Shown here in pieces: positions 1 through 5,398 of a DNA stretch of 7,517 bases (position 1 is the first letter of the stretch; each line of letters starts with the position of its first letter). The DNA is from Clostridia bacterium (GTDB lineage Bacteria > Bacillota > Clostridia > Christensenellales > UBA1242): contig JALOBO010000066.1 of NCBI GenBank assembly GCA_023228225.1, positions 1 to 7,517 of the forward strand. Reading direction: 5' to 3'. The notes below the pieces were generated by a model that worked only from the letters and a program-made list of their open reading frames with translations, was not told the DNA's origin and searched no databases. Made by a program: the position numbers and the translations under genes.

Positions 1-271
1 GATGCAATATGTTCATCGTATACGTTTTTTGCTACGGTTTTTGTTTTTGATGCGAGTTTTTCACCAACTGTGCTAACTGCCGCTTTTCCATAATTCACTG
101 CTTTTTTCAAACGTGAATCTTCTCCTAATTCATCATAAAATTCATCATAAATATCTGGAGATGCAATATGTTCATCGTATACGTTTTTTGCTACGGTTTT
201 TGTTTTTGATGCGAGTTTTTCAACAACTGTGCTAACTGCCGCTTTTCCATCATTCACTGCTTTTTTTAAAC
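1..271 (-). repeat. In-frame direct repeat, 159-bp period (two copies visible)
   Basis: Positions 1-112 match 160-271 at an offset of 159 bp, with mismatches only at 64, 92 and 108 before the similarity ends at about 112/271. The period equals 53 codons, so frame is kept. The repeat encodes LKKAV(N)xGKAAVSTV followed by EKLASKTKTVAKNVYDEHIAS. Near-identity at third codon positions indicates recent duplication or conversion. More copies may lie left of the window. Confidence 0.95.
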
Positions 272-1094
272 CGTCAATGAAGGCTCCGTTCATTGTAACA
301 GGGGGTTTATTGCTTGAGTTGGTCATGTTTTCACCAATTGCCATTCCTACACCTAACGCGCCTATACCAAGAATACCTGCCATATAATTGTCATTTCCAA
401 ACCCATTCAATCCAAATTGATTATCGCCATTTTCGGCAGAATTAAAACTTTTAAATCCTAAAAAGTCATTATCTGAATTTATTCCTAATGACCCGAATCC
501 TAAAATGTCTTGAAATTGGCTTTCGTTGCTTAATTCTAATGAGTTATCGTTTTCTGAATATGTATTGAACAGACTATTCTCGTTACTATTTCCGAAAATA
601 ATATCTAGTTGATTTTCAAAATCAGCGCGCGCATTAGAACTATCATCTCCCGCCATTCCATTAAATGAAATGTAATCATTTTCATTTGAGTTATCGGAAG
701 GTTTCATTTCTCCGAATTCTCCGCTAAATTGGTCGGTTGCATTCAGTTCACTAGCTCCAAATTCATTTTCTTGTGCCAATTTTTTGGAATCATAGAATGA
801 AGGGTTTGAATCGTCTGTAGTTTCAGATTGACTATCTGATTGTTCGGGATAAATGACATCGTCTGCTTCATTTGATGGTTCTTCCTGTTCTTGCTCTAAA
901 TTCGAATCATAATCATCATTTAAATCATCATCATCGTCTGTTCTTTTCCTGATTGGAATACTATTATCCCCATCTTCTTCTTCTTCTTCGTTATCAAGTG
1001 TGTGCTTAGCTTCATATTGATTGAAGTTAAATTCAGGCGTATTTGTAGAAGCCGATACTTCCACACCATATGCATCGTTAATTAAATCTGCCAT
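1..1094 (-). CDS. Acidic, single-membrane-segment protein with 53-aa C-terminal repeats (3' end outside window)
   Basis: I do not recognise this protein. It is open from an ATG at 1094 to the left edge, giving 364 visible residues and no stop. Residues 1 to about 235 are rich in Asp, Glu, Ser, Asn and Gln, with a run of five Glu near residue 32 and five Asp near residue 50, and are probably disordered. Residues 238-254 form a Gly-rich hydrophobic segment (MAGILGIGALGVGMAIG) that could be one membrane helix or glycine zipper. From about residue 275 the protein becomes a Lys/Ala/Val-rich amphipathic helix repeated with a 53-residue period and ending in a Tyr/Asp/Glu linker. The start is supported by AAGGT 6 nt upstream. 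No TATA box lies at the right distance, so it is probably co-transcribed with the 48-aa ORF just upstream. An acidic tail, a membrane segment and helical repeats would suit a virion or envelope-associated protein, but that is inference. Confidence 0.8.
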   Translation of the reverse strand, partial: MADLINDAYGVEVSASTNTPEFNFNQYEAKHTLDNEEEEEDGDNSIPIRKRTDDDDDLNDDYDSNLEQEQEEPSNEADDVIYPEQSDSQSETTDDSNPSFYDSKKLAQENEFGASELNATDQFSGEFGEMKPSDNSNENDYISFNGMAGDDSSNARADFENQLDIIFGNSNENSLFNTYSENDNSLELSNESQFQDILGFGSLGINSDNDFLGFKSFNSAENGDNQFGLNGFGNDNYMAGILGIGALGVGMAIGENMTNSSNKPPVTMNGAFIDGLKKAVNDGKAAVSTVVEKLASKTKTVAKNVYDEHIASPDIYDEFYDELGEDSRLKKAVNYGKAAVSTVGEKLASKTKTVAKNVYDEHIA

Positions 1095-1100
1095 GATATT

Positions 1101-1105
1101 ACCTT
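1101..1105 (-). promoter_or_regulatory. Shine-Dalgarno site of the acidic repeat protein
   Basis: AAGGT is read on the minus strand, 6 nt before the ATG at 1094. It overlaps the stop region of the upstream 48-aa ORF, which suggests translation as the second gene of one transcript. Confidence 0.6.
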
Positions 1106-1250
1106 AAAGTTTCATATTAATGTTCTTTAATCCAATACAGTCAAACCCATTCTTTTTATTATTTAAAGTGTGTGGTTTAGATAACATGTGTTTGATGTTA
1201 TTGTCGAGGTTATCACCGACAGTTTTAACATTAAATAAATTAGTATTCAT
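1104..1250 (-). CDS. 48-aa small protein, first gene of a two-gene unit
   Basis: No family is recognised. The ORF starts at ATG 1250 (MNTNLFNVKTVGDNLDNN...) and stops at TAA 1104-1106. The protein is hydrophilic, rich in Asn and Lys, has one Cys and no membrane segment. Support comes from position. A TATA box of the window's dominant type (TTTAAATATA, read on the minus strand) begins 31 nt before the ATG, the same distance as for clear genes here. Only 9 nt separate its stop from the start of the acidic repeat protein, whose SD overlaps the stop region. Without this ORF there would be a 237-nt gap containing a well-placed but unused promoter. It may be a small structural or regulatory protein, or a leader peptide for the downstream gene. 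Confidence 0.6.
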   Translation of the reverse strand: MNTNLFNVKTVGDNLDNNIKHMLSKPHTLNNKKNGFDCIGLKNINMKL

Positions 1251-1271
1251 ATCTTATATTTATACCATCTG

Positions 1272-1283
1272 TATATTTAAATG
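1272..1283 (-). promoter_or_regulatory. TATA-box promoter for the 48-aa ORF and acidic repeat protein
   Basis: CATTTAAATATA is read on the minus strand. Its first T of TTTAAATATA (1281) is 31 nt before the ATG at 1250, so transcription should begin at or next to the start codon. Confidence 0.65.
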
Positions 1284-1299
1284 TAATTGTATAAATTAT

Positions 1300-1305
1300 A
1301 AAAAA
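1300..1305 (-). terminator. T-run terminator after the DUF2786 gene
   Basis: Six T on the minus strand, about 27 nt after the stop codon of the DUF2786 gene, in very A+T-rich sequence. Archaeal transcription commonly ends at such T-runs. Confidence 0.4.
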
Positions 1306-1331
1306 GTAATCCCAGATTTAAATATAAAATA

Positions 1332-2021
1332 TTAAGATGAAAGTTGTTTTTTACCAGCAGATTCGTAACCTCGGTCATATCCGTTTCGATATGAATGTTT
1401 ATATGAATTGAATAAGTCTTTATTGATGTGTGTTTTTTGTTCGACAATATTGTGTTTTGCCCGATAAATAGTAGTTTCTTGTACTACTTTTTTTGGTAGA
1501 ATTATCATTAATGCAAATTCATTGGATTTATTCTGGTCGACAAAAGCATCATGTATTCCATGCACGAATCCAGTTCTATATACTTTAGCTAGTCCTGTTG
1601 AATCACAGTAGTTATCATGTTTAATAGTTTGCCGTTCTTTTTTCAGACTAGCTATGCATATCGAAATTAAAAATGTACTCATTATATTTGTTGCGTCAAT
1701 ATCGGCTTTATAACCAATAAGTATGATATATCGTTGTTTTGAAATATCACAATAATAGCACGTGCATCTCATATTTTTAGCTACAATAGTATAAATATTT
1801 GCTTCCCACGAATATTTAATTGTAAAATTCATAGTTAATACACTTTCGTCTATTTCATTTTCTGGATGCACTCGCATTTCATCAATATGATACCGTAACA
1901 TTAATTCTCGTGCTTTTTTCATTGCGACTAATGCTTCATTTGGATTTGATGATGTGGCTAATCGTAACAATTTTTCAATTTTCGTAATGATTTCAATCTC
2001 ATTTTCCGATTTAGATTCCAT
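1332..2021 (-). CDS. DUF2786 domain protein (with DUF7168-like middle)
   Basis: A 229-aa protein. Residues 11-46 match the DUF2786 pattern: a helix KIEKLLRLA, then SNPNEA, then a helix AMKKARELMLRYHID. Residues about 70-165 resemble the DUF7168 region that often follows it, with an aromatic and Cys stretch (C86, C88, C91), a hydrophobic YIILIGYKADIDA segment, and a YRTGFVHGI motif at 148-155. The C-terminus ends in the Tyr/Gly/Arg-rich tail (YRNGYDRGYESAGKK) typical of these proteins. DUF2786 proteins are common in bacteria and tailed phages and have no established biochemical function that I know of. The ATG at 2021 is chosen because a TATA box begins 32 nt upstream and no SD is present. The family assignment is from recognised motifs, not a database search. 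Confidence 0.85.
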   Translation of the reverse strand: MESKSENEIEIITKIEKLLRLATSSNPNEALVAMKKARELMLRYHIDEMRVHPENEIDESVLTMNFTIKYSWEANIYTIVAKNMRCTCYYCDISKQRYIILIGYKADIDATNIMSTFLISICIASLKKERQTIKHDNYCDSTGLAKVYRTGFVHGIHDAFVDQNKSNEFALMIILPKKVVQETTIYRAKHNIVEQKTHINKDLFNSYKHSYRNGYDRGYESAGKKQLSS

Positions 2022-2043
2022 ATTATTATTATTTGTGATTAAT

Positions 2044-2053
2044 ATTATATAAA
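2044..2053 (-). promoter_or_regulatory. TATA-box promoter of the DUF2786 gene
   Basis: TTTATATAAT on the minus strand, beginning 32 nt before the ATG at 2021. There is no SD, so the transcript is predicted to be leaderless. Confidence 0.6.
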
Positions 2054-2087
2054 TCTATATGATTTATTATGATGATAAAAAATAAAA

Positions 2088-2594
2088 TTAAGTAAATTTA
2101 ATAATATATTTATCAGACATAAGTTCCGATGAAAGATGGGTTATGTTGAAGTTAAAAAATTTACCGTTTCTATCATTTACTTTGTAATAGGGAAAACTCA
2201 TTCGGCTTCGCCAAACTACACCTGATAACTGTAATCCTGGAGTAATACGCTTATGCAAAATATTTTGTATTGCACATGCATTTAATATTCTTTCAATTAA
2301 TTCAATATCAATATTAACCCCGGATTCACTTATTTTATCTTTATAGATTATTTTATCTCCATTTACAAAGGTGATGATGACTTCAGCTGATGGATATCTG
2401 GCTACGGTTTTATTTTTATTCCATTTTATATGAATTTCCATTGTTTTAACAAGTGGTTTATCATAAGTTTTCATGAATGCCTTATACGCACGATTCACCG
2501 CAGTTTCAAATTTTTTTGGAGTATTGAATTCCTTCATGTGATATTCACTAGTTTTTAACGCGTCTGCTATTCCACTTTTCGTAATAGTTACCAT
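2088..2594 (-). CDS. Hypothetical protein, 168 aa
   Basis: I do not recognise this protein. It has an N-terminal helical part (residues 1 to about 45, basic, including TPKKFETAVNRAYKAFMKTY), followed by a mostly beta-type half with alternating hydrophobic residues (MEIHIKW, AEVIITFVNGDKIIYKD) and a final IIKFT strand. It has no membrane segment or signal peptide and one Cys, so it is probably cytoplasmic or a virion component. It lies 66 nt upstream of the DUF2786 gene but each has its own TATA box, so they need not form an operon. The ATG at 2594 is fixed by a TTTAAATATA box beginning 32 nt upstream. Confidence 0.8.
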   Translation of the reverse strand: MVTITKSGIADALKTSEYHMKEFNTPKKFETAVNRAYKAFMKTYDKPLVKTMEIHIKWNKNKTVARYPSAEVIITFVNGDKIIYKDKISESGVNIDIELIERILNACAIQNILHKRITPGLQLSGVVWRSRMSFPYYKVNDRNGKFFNFNITHLSSELMSDKYIIKFT

Positions 2595-2616
2595 GTATAT
2601 ATGAATTGTATATGTG

Positions 2617-2628
2617 TATATTTAAAAG
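2617..2628 (-). promoter_or_regulatory. TATA-box promoter of the 168-aa gene
   Basis: CTTTTAAATATA on the minus strand. The TTTAAATATA core begins 32 nt before ATG 2594 and there is no SD. An 8-bp palindrome, AACCGGTT (2641-2648), lies about 15 nt further upstream and is conspicuous for its G+C content; it could be an operator, but this is speculative. Confidence 0.65.
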
Positions 2629-2710
2629 TATTGCTGTATTAACCGGTTCACATAATTACTAGGAAAAAGGTGTGTGGCAATCACATTTTTTACACTTAAA
2701 AATAAAATTT

Positions 2711-2718
2711 AAAAAAAA
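2711..2718 (-). terminator. T-run terminator after the membrane protein gene
   Basis: Eight T in a row on the minus strand, 24 nt past the stop codon of the 153-aa membrane protein, followed by further T-rich sequence. This fits an archaeal intrinsic terminator. Confidence 0.5.
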
Positions 2719-2742
2719 TAGCAATAAAAATAATATTTTTAA

Positions 2743-3204
2743 TTACTCATCCCAATCCCAATCAATTATTAAGCCTACTACTACCATACTTAATTGGAAT
2801 TGACTTAATTCAGAAAATAGGATTAAGCCAATGATATATAGAATAATGGCAGTTATTATCACTCTGACAATTAGCGTGATTGTTATTTTATTACTAATGA
2901 TTCCGTTATGTTGCTTATCGTAACACCATAATCCGGAATACCCGATAATACTGCATGGAATAGCGATGATAATCCACACAAACCACGGAATTGACGTTAA
3001 AAATTCAATACAATTATATAATTGTGAAAATATCATTTTCGAATATATATCTATTACTGACATTAACTGGTCCCATATCTGCATTAAATTACATATCCAT
3101 AATGAGATATAGCCAAAAACGCTTCCTAAAATAATAGATGCCATACCTACTTTTTTTGTAACAGAAATTGATTTTTTAAATGTACATTTTATTAGATTTG
3201 CCAT
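2743..3204 (-). CDS. Multi-pass membrane protein, 153 aa
   Basis: No family is recognised. Hydrophobic segments lie at about residues 20-41, 72-94 and 108-130, with a shorter one at 136-147, so there are three or four membrane passes. The N-terminus is basic (Lys 6, 10, 11, 17, 18), and the C-terminus ends in an acidic Trp/Asp motif, DWDWDE. The reading frame can be extended to a TTG at 3222. I prefer the ATG at 3204 because AAGGT lies 7 nt before it, and because a TATA box 48 nt upstream would start a leader of about 16 nt containing that SD. It follows the two tRNA-Leu genes on the same strand but has its own promoter. It could act at the host envelope (lysis, exclusion or egress) or sit in a virion membrane; nothing in the sequence decides this. 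Confidence 0.8.
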   Translation of the reverse strand: MANLIKCTFKKSISVTKKVGMASIILGSVFGYISLWICNLMQIWDQLMSVIDIYSKMIFSQLYNCIEFLTSIPWFVWIIIAIPCSIIGYSGLWCYDKQHNGIISNKITITLIVRVIITAIILYIIGLILFSELSQFQLSMVVVGLIIDWDWDE

Positions 3205-3211
3205 AGAAATA

Positions 3212-3216
3212 ACCTT
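3212..3216 (-). promoter_or_regulatory. Shine-Dalgarno site that fixes the start of the membrane protein
   Basis: AAGGT on the minus strand with a 7-nt spacer to ATG 3204. It favours this ATG over the in-frame TTG at 3222, which would lie upstream of the SD. Confidence 0.55.
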
Positions 3217-3242
3217 TATCAATATAATATATAATACTAATA

Positions 3243-3254
3243 GTATTTATAATT
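3243..3254 (-). promoter_or_regulatory. TATA-box promoter of the membrane protein gene
   Basis: AATTATAAATAC on the minus strand, beginning about 48 nt before ATG 3204. At the spacing seen elsewhere in the window, transcription would start about 16 nt before the ATG and include the SD. It lies just past the tRNA-Leu(UAG) 3' end. Confidence 0.45.
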
Positions 3255-3273
3255 ATTGATAATAAAATTAGAA

Positions 3274-3358
3274 TGTGATGAGCAGGATTTGAACCTACGA
3301 ACTTCTGCAAGAATACGGTCTAAACGTATTGCCTTTGACCAAACTTAGCTATCATCAC
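3274..3358 (-). tRNA. tRNA-Leu (anticodon UAG)
   Basis: An 85-nt cloverleaf. The acceptor stem GTGATGA pairs perfectly with TCATCAC and the discriminator base is A. The D-arm contains GGTCAAAGGC. The anticodon stem ATACG/CGTAT closes a TTTAGAC loop whose anticodon UAG lies at 3320-3322. A 14-nt variable arm (type II tRNA) fits leucine. The T-arm is GTAGG-TTCAAAT-CCTGC. CCA is not encoded and there is no intron. It reads CUA and, with an unmodified U34, possibly all CUN codons. It lies 10 nt downstream of tRNA-Leu(UAA), probably in the same transcript. Confidence 0.95.
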
Positions 3359-3368
3359 TTGTTAAAAA

Positions 3369-3453
3369 TGTGAACGAAGGGATTCGAACCCTTGAATTGC
3401 TACCAAACCGGAGTTTAAGTCCGGTGCCTTTGACCGAGCTTGGCTACATTCAC
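3369..3453 (-). tRNA. tRNA-Leu (anticodon UAA)
   Basis: An 85-nt cloverleaf. The acceptor stem GTGAATG pairs with CGTTCAC (one T-G wobble) and the discriminator base is A. The D-arm is GCCAAGCTCGGTCAAAGGC. The anticodon stem CCGGA/TCCGG closes the loop CTTAAAC with anticodon UAA at 3415-3417. It has a 14-nt variable arm and a T-arm AAGGG-TTCGAAT-CCCTT. CCA is not encoded. It reads UUA and UUG, and UUA is frequent in these A+T-rich genes. A TATA-like element upstream places transcription start about 6 nt before the tRNA. Confidence 0.96.
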
Positions 3454-3683
3454 CTATTACATCATATATATTAGTGCTTATACTATAAAAATGTTATTAT
3501 GTATAATAATGCATTATTATTTATGTCAACTGGTATTAAGACGTTAATTTATGAATTATTTACTAGTCGTGGAATCTTTAAAAATGAGAATATTTAATAC
3601 GAAATCAACAACTGTATTGAAAAACAATGAAAAATAACCTGAGATAAATTAGTTAAGTCACTTAAAATCTAATATTTTTTTAT
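3454..3683. other. 230-nt region without a firm gene: tRNA promoter, palindrome, possible tiny plus-strand ORF
   Basis: The right half of a divergent TATA-like element (3481-3491) faces the tRNAs. Positions 3503-3520 form a perfect 18-bp palindrome, ATAATAATGCATTATTAT. On the plus strand an ORF of 24 codons (3523-3597, MSTGIKTLIYELFTSRGIF...) begins 39 nt after TATAAAAA at 3484. The plus strand becomes very T-rich at 3675-3681. These features would fit a short plus-strand transcript, but the coding evidence is weak. I see no further tRNA or conserved RNA. Confidence 0.3.
3481..3491 (-). promoter_or_regulatory. TATA-like promoter of the tRNA-Leu pair
   Basis: TTTTTATAGTA on the minus strand, beginning 38 nt before the first base of tRNA-Leu(UAA). 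The predicted start is about 6 nt before the mature 5' end. The same bases read TATAAAAA on the plus strand. Confidence 0.45.
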
Positions 3684-4466
3684 TTATATTTTATTTTTTT
3701 CTTTATTGATTCTGGAATTAGCTAATTCTATATATTCAGATGATATTTCAAATCCGATATAATTTCGTCCTGTTTCTATACATGCTAATGCCACTGTTCC
3801 TGAACCCATAAAAGGGTCAAGAATAATATCTCCTGGATTAGACCATGATAAAATATGGTCTGTTGCGATTGCTATTGGAAATGTAGCAGGATGCCCGGTT
3901 TTATTACTTTTTTCAGTCGAAATATCCCATACATTAAAACGTGCTCCTAATTCAGGAATGACATGATTTATCCATTCACCACTTCGTTTGTGCAGGCTTC
4001 CTGTTTTATCCCGATATGTGCCATGAACTTTACTTCCTGCATATTTATTCGGTCTATCTTCAATTGGATTGAATGTTTTAATTTTTCCTTTTGTAAAAAT
4101 AAACATGTATTCGAAACATTGACCGTATCTAATTGAACTCGGCATTCCGCATGTATCTTTTCTCCATATCATAGTATCATGCAGATTGAACCCGCATTCG
4201 ATAAAATACAAGGCTTGTTTGAATGATGAACCTGTTTCACTGCCATTTATCGTAGCGTCATTTATTATCCAAACCACGGTGCCTCCGATTTTAGTAACGC
4301 GATATAATTCCTTGATTAATTTTTGATAATCCCATGTATATCCATTATATGTTCTAAGCGAATCATAGGGAGGCGATGATACTGTTAAATCAATTTTTTC
4401 GGATTCAAGGTTTTCGATAAGTATACTATTATCTCCACAATATATTTTATTTTGGTCAAGTGTCAT
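3684..4466 (-). CDS. DNA methyltransferase, beta class (N4-cytosine or N6-adenine), without a partner nuclease
   Basis: A 260-aa enzyme predicted to move a methyl group from S-adenosylmethionine to an exocyclic amino group in DNA. Catalytic motif IV is SPPY at residues 31-34, within SSPPYDS. The SAM-binding motif I, DPFMGSGT, lies at 217-224, near the C-terminus. Motif IV before motif I defines the beta arrangement, and the length is normal for a solitary enzyme of this class. SPPY is most often found in N4-cytosine enzymes, though N6-adenine activity is possible. Target recognition probably lies between the motifs (about residues 100-200). No restriction gene is adjacent, so it may protect element DNA from host restriction. 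The ATG at 4466 is supported by AGGA 7 nt upstream and a TATA box beginning 47 nt upstream. The family is certain; the target sequence cannot be read. Confidence 0.93.
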   Translation of the reverse strand: MTLDQNKIYCGDNSILIENLESEKIDLTVSSPPYDSLRTYNGYTWDYQKLIKELYRVTKIGGTVVWIINDATINGSETGSSFKQALYFIECGFNLHDTMIWRKDTCGMPSSIRYGQCFEYMFIFTKGKIKTFNPIEDRPNKYAGSKVHGTYRDKTGSLHKRSGEWINHVIPELGARFNVWDISTEKSNKTGHPATFPIAIATDHILSWSNPGDIILDPFMGSGTVALACIETGRNYIGFEISSEYIELANSRINKEKNKI

Positions 4467-4473
4467 AAGTATT

Positions 4474-4477
4474 TCCT
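4474..4477 (-). promoter_or_regulatory. Shine-Dalgarno site of the methyltransferase
   Basis: AGGA on the minus strand with a 7-nt spacer to ATG 4466. It lies inside the roughly 15-nt leader predicted from the TATA box. Confidence 0.5.
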
Positions 4478-4505
4478 ATATTATCAATATGATTGGTTTT
4501 ATTGT

Positions 4506-4513
4506 TATTTATA
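4506..4513 (-). promoter_or_regulatory. TATA-box promoter of the methyltransferase
   Basis: TATAAATA on the minus strand, beginning 47 nt before the ATG. It shares a 121-nt divergent intergenic region with the promoter of the plus-strand 103-aa gene. Confidence 0.5.
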
Positions 4514-4550
4514 GTTACTTATGAATTATTATATTCTTAAAATAGAAACC

Positions 4551-4560
4551 TTTATAAACT
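4551..4560 (+). promoter_or_regulatory. TATA-box promoter of the 103-aa gene
   Basis: TTTATAAACT, preceded by GAAACC, which could serve as a purine-rich B-recognition element. It begins 37 nt before ATG 4588, and no SD is seen. Confidence 0.5.
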
Positions 4561-4587
4561 TATATTCCCTATATTATATAGAATAAA

Positions 4588-4899
4588 ATGTCTTTACCTA
4601 AAAAAGTTCAGAATCTTAGACGCGAAAGTATGCCATATGATATCATGAAAGATGCTGGAATTACCGATATTCTAATTACGGATACTGTTATTTCAGGAGA
4701 TATTTATATTTATCATAATAACGATGGTCAGTTTAAACTGTCTCACTATGAAAATCAGGGTGGCAATCCTGTGAATTATGTTTTACTGCGTAAAAAGTCG
4801 GATATTCCGATGTTTTACACTTGGGAAGAAGTTGAACATCAGATTGAAACTAGATTGTTAGACGGATGGGACATTCGCGCGTGCGGAAAATTAGTATGA
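4588..4899 (+). CDS. Hypothetical protein, 103 aa
   Basis: I do not recognise this protein. It starts with a basic stretch (PKKVQNLRRES), continues with a beta-rich middle (ITDILITDTVISGDIYIYHNN), and ends in an amphipathic helix (TWEEVEHQIETRLLDGWDI) and a final Cys-Gly-Lys-Leu-Val. There is no membrane segment, and a small soluble protein is likely. It is divergent from the methyltransferase, with promoters facing away from each other. It is the first of four consecutive plus-strand genes. The ATG is the first in frame and has a TATA box 37 nt upstream. Confidence 0.8.
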   Translation: MSLPKKVQNLRRESMPYDIMKDAGITDILITDTVISGDIYIYHNNDGQFKLSHYENQGGNPVNYVLLRKKSDIPMFYTWEEVEHQIETRLLDGWDIRACGKLV

Positions 4900-4911
4900 T
4901 ATAATACATTA

Positions 4912-4917
4912 TTTTTT
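4912..4917 (+). terminator. T-run terminator after the 103-aa gene
   Basis: Six T on the plus strand, about 12 nt after the stop codon and immediately before the next promoter. This suggests separate transcription of the two genes. Confidence 0.4.
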
Positions 4918-4921
4918 AGAT

Positions 4922-4939
4922 ACATTTAAATGTATAGAG
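4922..4939 (+). promoter_or_regulatory. TATA-box promoter of the 124-aa paralogue
   Basis: ACATTTAAATGTATAGAG. Its TTTAAATGTA core begins 31 nt before ATG 4956, and no SD is present. The 18-mer differs at one base from the element at 6311-6328 in front of the paralogous gene. Confidence 0.75.
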
Positions 4940-4955
4940 TTTCATATATATTTGT

Positions 4956-5330
4956 ATGAAAAGTTATTTAAAAGACGATATTTTGAATGAAGCTAAGAAT
5001 CAAAACTTGTCTGTTATAAAAACCAACCGTTTTTTGAAATTTATTGAAAATTGGTCTGACATATTAGGCGATGCATCGAGTTCTCTTATGTTTAAACATG
5101 AATCTCTTCCTCAGTGGATTCGCTGGTTTAAAATGGAACTAGAGTATGTGTATGCACGTAATTATACATTAGCCGCGCTTGCTCAAACCGATGGTGAAAA
5201 AGCATTATCGATATATGTAACTCAATTAAGTGAAACTGATGAATTCGATGAATTTGATGATTTAGATGATATCACTCGGACTTTAGAAGCAGAACTCGAC
5301 TATGCTATTTCTAAATATAAAGCTCATTAA
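4956..5330 (+). CDS. Orphan-family protein, 124 aa; paralogue of the 154-aa protein downstream
   Basis: The function is unknown. It is clearly homologous to the protein at 6347-6811. Of the first 33 residues 14 are identical, including T23, RFL 25-27, F29 and NW 32-33. Further shared blocks are F58, the E-x-EYVYA motif at 61-67, TDGE at 78-81 and QL at 90-91. It is predicted to be soluble and mostly helical. An acidic insert (DEFDEFDDLDD, about residues 95-105) precedes a C-terminal helix; the paralogue lacks the acidic run. The conserved Trp, Tyr and TDGE positions mark the probable functional core. It has its own TATA promoter and a T-run after its stop, so it is probably a single-gene transcript. 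A role connected with the JAMM-like protein between the two copies is possible but unproven. Confidence 0.85.
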   Translation: MKSYLKDDILNEAKNQNLSVIKTNRFLKFIENWSDILGDASSSLMFKHESLPQWIRWFKMELEYVYARNYTLAALAQTDGEKALSIYVTQLSETDEFDEFDDLDDITRTLEAELDYAISKYKAH

Positions 5331-5344
5331 AATTATATTATTGC

Positions 5345-5350
5345 TTTTTT
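5345..5350 (+). terminator. T-run terminator after the 124-aa gene
   Basis: Six T followed by ATATTTTT, about 15 nt after the stop codon. This would fit an archaeal terminator, although the same A+T-rich stretch could act as an upstream promoter element for the next gene. Confidence 0.4.
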
Positions 5351-5370
5351 ATATTTTTAGTGATAATCTT

Positions 5371-5380
5371 TTTATGTATA
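5371..5380 (+). promoter_or_regulatory. Probable TATA box of the JAMM-like gene
   Basis: TTTATGTATA begins 28 nt before ATG 5399, slightly closer than in neighbouring genes. Its position favours the ATG at 5399 over the GTG at 5360. Confidence 0.35.
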
Positions 5381-5398
5381 AAGCGCATAGTTATTATT

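Noticed and set aside
1..271. CRISPR array
   Set aside because: There are only two copies, the repeat is over 100 bp, and it is in frame within a long ORF; it is a protein repeat.
1120..1335. Plus-strand ORF of 71 codons
   Set aside because: It lies opposite the 48-aa ORF and its promoter, has no TATA box at the right distance, and its composition (Phe, Ile, Leu, Cys-rich from A+T-rich noncoding sequence) looks like a shadow.
3205..3222. Upstream TTG start for the membrane protein
   Set aside because: TTG at 3222 would precede the SD at 3212-3216; ATG 3204 has correct SD spacing and a fitting TATA box.
3503..3520. 18-bp perfect palindrome as a specific operator
   Set aside because: It is made almost only of A and T; in a sequence this A+T-rich about one such palindrome per several kb is expected by chance. 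It is kept only as a note.
4506..4560. Giant eukaryotic virus origin of the window
   Set aside because: Giant viruses also carry tRNA-Leu genes and A+T-rich DNA, but the fixed TATA-to-ATG distance, the SD sites and the GGTCAAAGGC D-arm fit archaea better. This is not fully excluded.
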